Positions 58,303 to 64,000 of a stretch of 64,000 bases of DNA are shown here, piece after piece; position 1 is the stretch's first letter, and each line of letters opens with the position of its first letter. The DNA comes from JADLHS01 sp964561105 (GTDB taxonomy: Bacteria > Verrucomicrobiota > Verrucomicrobiia > Limisphaerales > JADLHS01). A program made the position numbers and the translations under genes. The notes under the pieces were generated by a model. That model searched no databases. It was not told the origin of the DNA and saw only the letters and a program-made list of their open reading frames with translations. The stretch lies in the NCBI GenBank assembly GCA_964561105.1, contig CAZLOH010000032.1:1-64000 (forward strand), in the 5' to 3' direction.

Positions 58303-59328
58303 ATGACGAAATACAAACTCGAATACATCTGGCTCGACGGCTACGAGCCTGTGCCCAACCTCCGCGGCAAGACGCAGATCAAAGAATTTGCCAGCTTTCC
58401 CAAACTGGAAGAACTCCCGATGTGGGGGTTTGACGGCAGCTCCACGCGCCAGGCCGAAGGCCGAAGCTCGGACTGCATGCTCAAACCGGTGGCGGTGTAT
58501 CGCGATTCCACCCGGAAGAATGGCGCGCTCGTCATGTGCGAAGTCATGATGCCCGACTGCCAGACGCCGCACCCGAGTAATTCCCGCGCCAACATCCCCG
58601 ACGATCCGGGGGCGTGGTTCGGTTTCGAGCAGGAATATTTCCTCTACCAGAACGGCGTGCCCTTGGGCTTTCCGGCCGGAGGCGGTTTCCCGGCGCCGCA
58701 GGGTGAATACTACACCGGTGTCGGCTACAAGAATGTCGGCAACCTTGCCCGCGAAATCGTGGACGCGCATCTGGATCTTTGCCTGGATGCCGGTATCAAC
58801 CACGAGGGCATCAACGCTGAAGTCGCCAAGGGCCAGTGGGAATTCCAGATTTTCGGCAAAGGTTCGCGGAACGCCGCCGACCAGATGTGGGTTGCCCGTT
58901 ACTTGCTCACCCGGCTCTGCGAAAAATATCAGGTGGACGTGGTCTGGCATTGCAAACCGCTGGGCAAGGATGTGGATTGGAATGGTTCCGGGATGCACTC
59001 GAATTTCTCCACCACGCACATGCGCGAAGTGGGCGGCAAGGAATACTTCGAGAAACTCATGGCCGCGTTCGACAAGTTCAAGAACGAACACATCGCGGTT
59101 TATGGCCCGGACAATCACCTGCGCCTGACCGGCCTGCATGAAACGCAGTCCATTGACAAGTTCAACTACGGCGTGGCCAATCGCGGCGCCTCCGTGCGCG
59201 TGCCGCACAGCTTCGTCAACAACGGCTACAAGGGCTACCTCGAAGACCGGCGGCCGAATTCGCAGGGCGACCCCTACAAAATCGCCGGTCGCATCCTGCA
59301 AACCATCGCGACCGTGCCCGTCAAATAG
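58303..59328 (+). CDS. glnII: Type II glutamine synthetase
   Basis: GlnII catalyses ATP-dependent glutamine formation from glutamate and ammonium. The 341-residue length and sequence fit the short GSII (eukaryote-like) class: KYKLEYIWLDGYEPVPNLRG at the start, WGFDGSSTRQAEGRSSDCML, the metal-site GAWFGFEQEYFLY, INAEVAKGQWEFQIFG, and the ammonia/glutamate region GMHSNFST and NRGASVRVPHS. The start at 58303 directly precedes the first conserved segment; an in-frame start at 58228 would add 25 unconserved residues. The gene is preceded by a sigma-54-like element and followed by a strong terminator. Confidence 0.95.
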   Translation: MTKYKLEYIWLDGYEPVPNLRGKTQIKEFASFPKLEELPMWGFDGSSTRQAEGRSSDCMLKPVAVYRDSTRKNGALVMCEVMMPDCQTPHPSNSRANIPDDPGAWFGFEQEYFLYQNGVPLGFPAGGGFPAPQGEYYTGVGYKNVGNLAREIVDAHLDLCLDAGINHEGINAEVAKGQWEFQIFGKGSRNAADQMWVARYLLTRLCEKYQVDVVWHCKPLGKDVDWNGSGMHSNFSTTHMREVGGKEYFEKLMAAFDKFKNEHIAVYGPDNHLRLTGLHETQSIDKFNYGVANRGASVRVPHSFVNNGYKGYLEDRRPNSQGDPYKIAGRILQTIATVPVK

Positions 59329-59356
59329 CGCACCGCCCAAAAGGCGATCTCGATCC

Positions 59357-59387
59357 AAAGGCGCGACCACAAAAGGGTCGCGCCTTT
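59357..59387 (+). terminator. Terminator after glnII
   Basis: AAAGGCGCGACC (59357-59368) and GGTCGCGCCTTT (59376-59387) form a perfect 12-bp stem around a short A-rich loop, 29 bases after the glnII stop codon. The downstream GCGGTTTT has only a short T-run. Confidence 0.75.
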
Positions 59388-59538
59388 GCGGTTTTCAGGC
59401 CCGATTTGCGGTGATTTGGCGACCCTGGCCTCGCTCGGATCCTCAGCCTTTCCGCATTGACGCCGCCCGCCGCCCGCCCCACACTGCCGAGCGTGACTAT
59501 CCGGCGCATGGTGCGTGACGGGTGAAACAACACCGCTT

Positions 59539-59742
59539 ATGGCAGAAGGTTATTGCGTTAAATGTAAGGCTAAGAAGGAAATCGCCGATGGGGTCGAAGA
59601 GGTCATGAAGAATGGCCGCAAGGCCATCAAGGGGAAATGCCCCACCTGCGGCACGGTGATGTTCAAAATCCTGGGCGGCAAGGCCGTAACGCCGGCCACG
59701 CCCGTTCCTCCCCCCAATTCTCCGCCCGCCGCTGCCAGCTAA
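59539..59742 (+). CDS. DUF5679 zinc-ribbon protein
   Basis: The 67-residue protein has two CxxC pairs, YCVKCKAKKE and GKCPTCGTVMFKI, that should bind one zinc, then a Pro/Ala-rich tail. It matches DUF5679, a small zinc-ribbon family of unknown function. The ATG at 59539 is chosen because the family begins MAEGYCVKC; an upstream in-frame start at 59515 is also possible. It lies 10 bases before the NDK-like gene and is likely cotranscribed. Confidence 0.85.
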   Translation: MAEGYCVKCKAKKEIADGVEEVMKNGRKAIKGKCPTCGTVMFKILGGKAVTPATPVPPPNSPPAAAS

Positions 59743-59752
59743 GCCCGGTTAT

Positions 59753-60925
59753 ATGTCGCAACAACTTGCCTACGTCATCATCACGCCGTATTCGTTGCAC
59801 AAATCCCGCACGGGCGGCATTCTCAGCCGGCTGATCTCCCGTACCGGGTTGGACCTCGTGGCCGCCCGGATGTTCGCGCCCGGGGCGGAACTGGTGCAAA
59901 AATACTCGGAGGCCATCGTTTCCAGCAGTGATTCCCAGGAACGCAGGATTCAGGAACTGATCCGCGAATACATTGGAAAAAATCTGGCGCCGGACCCCCA
60001 AACCAAACGCCGCCGCCGGGTGATGGTGTTGCTCTTCCGCGGCGAGGATGCCGTGCGCAAGGTGCGCTCCGTTGTCGGCCATCTCGGCCCTGACCGCCGG
60101 GTGGGCGAGTCCATTCGCGATACGTACGGCGATATGGTGCTGGATGAGAACGGCGGCGTGCGCTACTTCGAGCCGGCTGTGCTGGCGGCGCCGACGCCGG
60201 AAGAGGTGAACACCAAGCTCAAACTCTGGGCGCGCTATTCCGATTCCGATGGCGGGCTGCTGGAAAACATCATTCCTTATCAGCCGGGTGAAACGCCGGA
60301 ACGCACCCTCGTCTTGATCAAACCGGACAATTTCCGGTTCGCCACCGGCCGCCCGGGTAACGTGATTGACTTCTTTTCCCGCACGGGACTCTACATCGTC
60401 GCCATCAAAGTCCATCGCATGAGCGTGGCCGAGGCGTCGGAGTTTTACGGCCCGGTGCGCGAGGTGTTGCGCTCCAAACTCAAGGATGTCGTCGCCGCCA
60501 AAGCCCGGGTTGCCTTGGAAAAAGAACTGGGATTTGCCGTGCCCGCCGCCACCGAACAAAAACTCGGCGAACTGCTGGGGCCGCTTTTTGGAGACAACCA
60601 GTTCGACAACATCGTTCGCTTCATGGCCGGCCGCTCGCCATCGGAATGTCCGCCGGCCGAGCAAAATCAGCCCGGCTCTGAGAAGTGCATCGCGCTCGTC
60701 TATGAAGGCGTAGGAGCCGTCAGCAAGATTCGCGATGTGCTCGGGCCGACGGATCCCTCCAAAGCGCCGCCCGGCTCGATCCGACGCGAATTTGGTTCGA
60801 GCATCATGGTCAACGCCGCCCATGCCAGCGACGCGCCGGAAAGCGCCACCCGGGAACTGGGCATCGTCAAACCGGCCGACAACAACTTCCGACGCACGAT
60901 CGAAGAGTTCTACGGCAACGTGTAG
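59753..60925 (+). CDS. Tandem nucleoside-diphosphate-kinase-like protein
   Basis: The 390-residue protein has two NDK-like domains. In the second (about 181-390) the motifs are present: ERTLVLIKPDNFRF with K190, and SSIMVNAAHASDAPESATRE with the catalytic H357, which would carry phosphate between nucleoside di- and triphosphates. In the first (1-165) the lysine position is a threonine (AYVIITPYS) and the histidine motif is absent (the region reads GESIRDTYGDMVLDENGGVR), so it is a degenerate domain. The second domain also carries an internal insertion relative to the ~140-residue canonical enzyme. TatD follows 21 bases later. Confidence 0.82.
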   Translation: MSQQLAYVIITPYSLHKSRTGGILSRLISRTGLDLVAARMFAPGAELVQKYSEAIVSSSDSQERRIQELIREYIGKNLAPDPQTKRRRRVMVLLFRGEDAVRKVRSVVGHLGPDRRVGESIRDTYGDMVLDENGGVRYFEPAVLAAPTPEEVNTKLKLWARYSDSDGGLLENIIPYQPGETPERTLVLIKPDNFRFATGRPGNVIDFFSRTGLYIVAIKVHRMSVAEASEFYGPVREVLRSKLKDVVAAKARVALEKELGFAVPAATEQKLGELLGPLFGDNQFDNIVRFMAGRSPSECPPAEQNQPGSEKCIALVYEGVGAVSKIRDVLGPTDPSKAPPGSIRREFGSSIMVNAAHASDAPESATRELGIVKPADNNFRRTIEEFYGNV

Positions 60926-60946
60926 CCGGCTGACCGCATACGGCTG

Positions 60947-61759
60947 ATGGCGGAATTTTTCGACACCCATGCGCATCTGGATTTTCCGGATTTTGCCGCC
61001 GACCTCGCCCAGGTGATCGAACGCGCACAGTCGGCCGGTATTACCCGGTTGATTTCCATCGGCACGGACCTGGACAGCAGCGCCCGGGCGGTCCAACTGG
61101 CCGAACAGCACGAGTGCATTTACGCCGTCGCGGGTTGGCATCCATCCCACGCCCATGAAGCGCCGGACGATATTCGGCCCGCCTTGCGTTCCCTGGCGCT
61201 ACACTCCAAAGTCGTCGCGCTCGGCGAAACCGGCCTGGATTATTACCGCTTGCCCAGCTCCCGAGCGAACAAAACCGCGGAAGACGATCAGCCATACAAG
61301 GAAAGGCAGCGGCTAATTTTTCAACAACACCTGGAAGTGGCGGCGGAAACCGGGCTGAACTGTGTGATTCATCAGCGCGGCGATTGTTTCGCTGACACCT
61401 TGGAGCAGTTGCGCCCCTTCACCGGGCGGGTGCGCGGGGTGTTTCATTGTTTCGCCGGTGACTCTACGGTCCTCGAACAGGTGCTGGCGCTCGGCCACCT
61501 GGTCAGCTTCACCGGCATCGTCACTTTCAAGAATGGCCAGAACGTGCGCGCCGCCGCGGCCGCCGCGCCTTTGGGCCGGTTTATGTTGGAGACGGACAGC
61601 CCCTACCTCGCGCCGGTTCCGTATCGCGGCCAACGCTGCGAGCCGACGTACGTGAAGGAAATCGCCGAGACGGTCGCCCAAGTCAAAGGTTGTTCCCTCG
61701 ACGAACTCAGCCGGGCCACGTGCGAGACGGCGCGAAGTTTTTTCCGCGACCTCAAATAA
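60947..61759 (+). CDS. tatD: TatD-family metal-dependent hydrolase/DNase
   Basis: The 270-residue protein is a TIM-barrel metallohydrolase of the TatD family, with 3'-5' exonuclease activity in studied members. Motifs include FFDTHAHLDFPDF with the paired histidines, VVALGETGLDYYR with the metal-bridging glutamate, NCVIHQRGD, RGVFHCFAGD and MLETDSPYLAPVPYRGQRCE. Length and order are normal. It begins 21 bases after the NDK-like gene and is probably cotranscribed with it. Confidence 0.95.
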   Translation: MAEFFDTHAHLDFPDFAADLAQVIERAQSAGITRLISIGTDLDSSARAVQLAEQHECIYAVAGWHPSHAHEAPDDIRPALRSLALHSKVVALGETGLDYYRLPSSRANKTAEDDQPYKERQRLIFQQHLEVAAETGLNCVIHQRGDCFADTLEQLRPFTGRVRGVFHCFAGDSTVLEQVLALGHLVSFTGIVTFKNGQNVRAAAAAAPLGRFMLETDSPYLAPVPYRGQRCEPTYVKEIAETVAQVKGCSLDELSRATCETARSFFRDLK

Positions 61760-62075
61760 CCTCCGCGCTCACCGCCCGGTTCCGCCGGATAGTCGCCACC
61801 CGAGCTCAAACTTCAAGACTCCTAACCGGAGCGGTGCGTAAGTCCGAATGTCCTGTCCTGCCCAAACGATGACGACACTTGAATATCGGGCCGCGCTATC
61901 GAGTCGGTTTGATGGAAGTGGTTTCAAAAATCCGTAGTCGCCGAGATGGCGAGGCGGGAGGTTTCACGCCGCCGAGAGTTTCCACCTCCTCACGCCAGCG
62001 GCTACCGGGAAAGTGGAATTTCGAAATCACCCTCAGTGACCGCGTGGTGGCCTGAAACCGAAACAGCCATTCTCG
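61760..62075. other. Intergenic region after tatD
   Basis: No gene is supported in this stretch of 316 bases. GC-rich imperfect inverted words occur around 61950-62050, but none is long or T-tailed. The promoter for the following secreted protein probably lies near its 3' end. Confidence 0.45.
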
Positions 62076-62756
62076 ATGAAAACGCCAGTATTTCTCATTT
62101 GGGCTTCCGGTCTGATTCTGGCCCTGACCTTGTCGTCCGACGCACAGGCTCAGAATGATGCTTTGCTTCCGCCCGCCGCCGCCGCCGCGCCCGCTTCGGT
62201 CCTTGTGTCCGCACCGTTATCACGCGCGAGCGCTGAGATTGTGAAACTCGCTGCGGCCGGAATCGAAACGAACGTCCTGTTGAATTTCATTGCCACCTCG
62301 GGAGTGTTCGGTCTCAACCCCGAACAAATCAACCGCCTTGCCGCCTTGGGAGTTTCCGCCTCGATCACCACCGCGATGATTCAACACGACCAGCTACTGG
62401 CCGTGCGCGCTCCGGCGGCGCTGGCTGCGGATGAAGCCGGCGTAATCTCAACCGCCGCACCCCCGGGGTCCACGGAGCCCCAGCCGGATGAAACGACGGA
62501 TGCAGCGAGTTCTCCCGGACTTGCTCCGATCGAAACAGCCACAACCACGGCGGCTCCAGCCGAACTCAGCAGTCCGTCTGCCGCCGCCCCAGGTATCGTT
62601 CCATCCCCAAAGACACCCGTTCTCTATCCCGTTCGCGAACCCTACCCGGTGGAGCTTACAGCCCCGATCATTTTTGTGCGTGCGCCGGAAATCGTTCCCA
62701 ACACCGTGGTCATCATCGGATTCCCTCCCGCTGTCCGGCCAACCGAACGGCGTTAG
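62076..62756 (+). CDS. Secreted alanine/proline-rich hypothetical protein
   Basis: The 226-residue protein has a signal peptide (predicted cleavage after AQA near residue 25) and a low-complexity Ala/Pro-rich middle and C-terminus. Residues about 47-110 form the only ordered-looking segment: LSRASAEIVKLAAAGIETNV, LLNFIATSGVFGLNPEQINR and LAALGVSASITTAMIQHD. I do not recognise a family. The segment resembles short helical domains that end in x-x-MIxxD and occur in exported Verrucomicrobiota proteins. It is probably exported to the periplasm or the surface; function unknown. A single gene. Confidence 0.75.
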   Translation: MKTPVFLIWASGLILALTLSSDAQAQNDALLPPAAAAAPASVLVSAPLSRASAEIVKLAAAGIETNVLLNFIATSGVFGLNPEQINRLAALGVSASITTAMIQHDQLLAVRAPAALAADEAGVISTAAPPGSTEPQPDETTDAASSPGLAPIETATTTAAPAELSSPSAAAPGIVPSPKTPVLYPVREPYPVELTAPIIFVRAPEIVPNTVVIIGFPPAVRPTERR

Positions 62757-63015
62757 CCAAGGGCCGAATCGGCGTCAGTTCACCGCGAACAACGAAGTCG
62801 CCGAACGAACCATTACCACCAGAGCCAACCGGTGCGAATCTTCTTTCACCTGCTCAAAATGTGGGCCGGCGTTCAACCCGGAAGTGTTCATGCGGGAGGA
62901 AGAAATGATGCAGCGCAAGAAACTCGCGCGCCTCCACAATACCGCCGCCGCCCTCGACTTCAAATTCGTCTTCGCTCAAAGACCCGCACCGTCAGCTTAT
63001 CTGGAGACCACATCG

Positions 63016-63396
63016 TCACTGTGTGCCTCCTCTCTTATCGCTTAGCTTCTTTGCGATGTGAGCGGCAACGACCTGATTCGAACTGGCCAATGCATCAATC
63101 ACGGCTCGCAACTTCAGCCGCTGCGCATTTGTGAACTCGCTCGATGCGTAAAGGTAGTAGTAGCGCCCAATGGGATACGACAACATCTCGACTGCCTGTT
63201 GGTCTTGGTCGGAATCAATCAGGCTGATAGCCCGCGCGCTCGTGGCTGCCATGAGTGCATCCGAACTCTCCCCGCTCTCTACCAACTGCTGGACGGCCTC
63301 ATCCGCTACGTGCTTGTGGTAACTCCGATTCCCAGCGTAAAACCCCACCGCCAGTCCAACCATTAAGAAGATGACTGATGCAATGCACTTTTTCAT
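63016..63396 (-). CDS. Small secreted or membrane-anchored hypothetical protein
   Basis: The 126-residue protein has an N-terminal hydrophobic helix (CIASVIFLMVGLAVGFYAGN) and a soluble helical domain with ARAISLIDSDQDQQAVEMLS and FTNAQRLKLRAVIDALASSN. No named family was recognised. The gene overlaps the upstream hypothetical gene by four bases (ATGA at 63393-63396), suggesting a two-gene operon on the minus strand. Function unknown. Confidence 0.7.
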   Translation of the reverse strand: MKKCIASVIFLMVGLAVGFYAGNRSYHKHVADEAVQQLVESGESSDALMAATSARAISLIDSDQDQQAVEMLSYPIGRYYYLYASSEFTNAQRLKLRAVIDALASSNQVVAAHIAKKLSDKRGGTQ

Positions 63397-63734
63397 GGTG
63401 TCGAGTGGCCTAGACAGTATGGCTCGTCATTGAGCCAGCAACTGTGTTTGTTCTCCGGAGTAAGCGTGGGTTGCTTCCCGCCAAGCGTGAGGCCGAGCCG
63501 AAGGTTGTGGGACTCACGTCGCCAGCAGTCATGAATCGAAGCACAGACACCATGAAGATCTACATACTCCGACCTCCCAAAGCTGTCGAGCCGCAAAGTG
63601 GTCGCCACGCCTGATGCGTATGCGTCGTGAAGTTTTTCTCGTGGCTCGATGAGCCGAGGTGGTAGCGGTTTTCGCGCTGCGAAAACCCGCACCGCGTCCA
63701 GCGGTGCGCTGTTTGGCTCCATTGCATCGCTCAT
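63393..63734 (-). CDS. Hypothetical protein of unknown function
   Basis: The 113-residue protein (start chosen at the ATG at 63734) contains a central segment LRLDSFGRSEYVDLHGVCAS with several His, Cys and Trp residues, and ends CWLNDEPYCLGHSTP. No signal peptide or recognised domain was found. An in-frame upstream start at 63848 would extend it into a low-complexity region next to the tandem repeat. It overlaps the next gene by four bases, which supports it being real, but its sequence may be a remnant of a repeat-associated element. Confidence 0.45.
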   Translation of the reverse strand: MSDAMEPNSAPLDAVRVFAARKPLPPRLIEPREKLHDAYASGVATTLRLDSFGRSEYVDLHGVCASIHDCWRRESHNLRLGLTLGGKQPTLTPENKHSCWLNDEPYCLGHSTP

Positions 63735-63848
63735 CACTGTCCATCGTCCGCAACCGACAACTTGAAACTTCGAAATTGAAACTTGAAACTCTTTTTCCGG
63801 TGGGGCGAGCGTCCTCGCGAGCCGGAACGACTCCATCATCAGAATCAT

Positions 63849-63960
63849 GGGGTCAGAATGATGTGGATCGAGGTGGTTGCAAAACTTTCCTTTCCCCGGT
63901 AGCTGGGGTCAGAATGATGTGGATCGAGGTGGTTGCAAAACTTTCCTTTCCCCGGTAGCT
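63849..63960 (+). repeat. Perfect 2 x 56 bp tandem repeat
   Basis: The 56-base unit starts GGGGTCAGAATGATGTGGAT and ends CCTTTCCCCGGTAGCT. It occurs at 63849-63904 and again, identically, at 63905-63960. The sequence then changes. Perfect identity implies recent duplication or gene conversion. The unit may be a terminal repeat of a mobile element continuing beyond the window. Confidence 0.85.
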
Positions 63961-64000
63961 GGTCATTTGAAAAGCGGACGACCTGAAGTGGTGGTAGTAT

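Noticed and set aside
62488..63045. Frame overlapping the secreted Ala/Pro-rich protein, containing a CSKCGPAF segment
   Set aside because: It overlaps a gene with a clear signal peptide in a different frame. The CxxC segment lies in intergenic DNA without its own start, so I did not call a gene.
1..64000. CRISPR arrays, rRNA and tRNA genes
   Set aside because: I looked for regularly spaced repeats with unique spacers, for rRNA-like segments and for T-arm-like GTTCGA motifs in intergenic regions and found none convincing. A covariance-model scan would be needed to exclude tRNAs.

Overview
This 64 kb window of GC-rich DNA most likely comes from the chromosome of a free-living Verrucomicrobiota bacterium, Pedosphaera/Limisphaerales-like. 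A Planctomycetota origin is possible but less likely. The assignment rests on gene content: alternative complex III (ActA-F), a DUF1552 protein paired with a DUF1587/1592/1588 cytochrome-type protein, a secreted CotH/lamin-tail giant protein, large lectin-like secreted proteins ending in FYRL-type C-termini, a secreted sulfatase, a Tat-exported Gfo/Idh/MocA oxidoreductase and a type II glutamine synthetase. I saw no rRNA, tRNA or CRISPR array.

Layout. 1-2170 is a mosaic of broken REP-associated (RAYT) transposase ends, a repeat present in direct and inverted copies, an RHS remnant and one intact ankyrin gene. 2171-3157 is a ZIP metal transporter. 3499-10795 is a complete F-type ATP synthase operon in the order BEFHAGDC, with an ORF6N-domain gene wedged between atpA and atpG. 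A membrane-anchored SGNH hydrolase, an IHF/HU protein and hisS follow. 14115-25328 is a respiratory supercluster: actABCDEF, a small membrane protein, and a cbb3-like trio whose CcoN homologue appears to have lost every haem and copper histidine. queG and aroK lie convergent to it.

27097-31962 is a block of four exported enzymes (sulfatase, 2H phosphoesterase lipoprotein, beta-carbonic anhydrase lipoprotein, HAD phosphatase) bracketed by two direct copies of a ~95-bp dyad-containing repeat. 32005-36361 holds an Rrf2 regulator divergent from a DUF2061 gene, an HDAC-like deacetylase, a GH51 arabinofuranosidase and a PHP phosphatase. 36437-50305 is a minus-strand run of large exported proteins. 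50724-54010 has the Gfo/Idh/MocA oxidoreductase and a compact secreted RHS protein with a C-terminal microbial-ribonuclease toxin followed by its barstar-type immunity gene.

54701-59387 is a nitrogen locus: PII and ammonium transporter, a PP2C phosphatase with a very small kinase-like protein, and GSII. Both glnK and glnII have sigma-54-like -24/-12 elements upstream. 59539-61759 has a zinc-ribbon protein, a tandem NDK-like protein with a degenerate first domain, and TatD. The right end contains small hypothetical genes and a perfect 2 x 56 bp tandem repeat.

Most genes look like ordinary housekeeping and respiratory genes. The points most worth following up are the ligand-less CcoN homologue next to alternative complex III, the ORF6N insertion in the ATP synthase operon, the miniature RHS-RNase/barstar cassette, the kinase/phosphatase pair among the nitrogen genes, and the repeat-bracketed exported-enzyme block.
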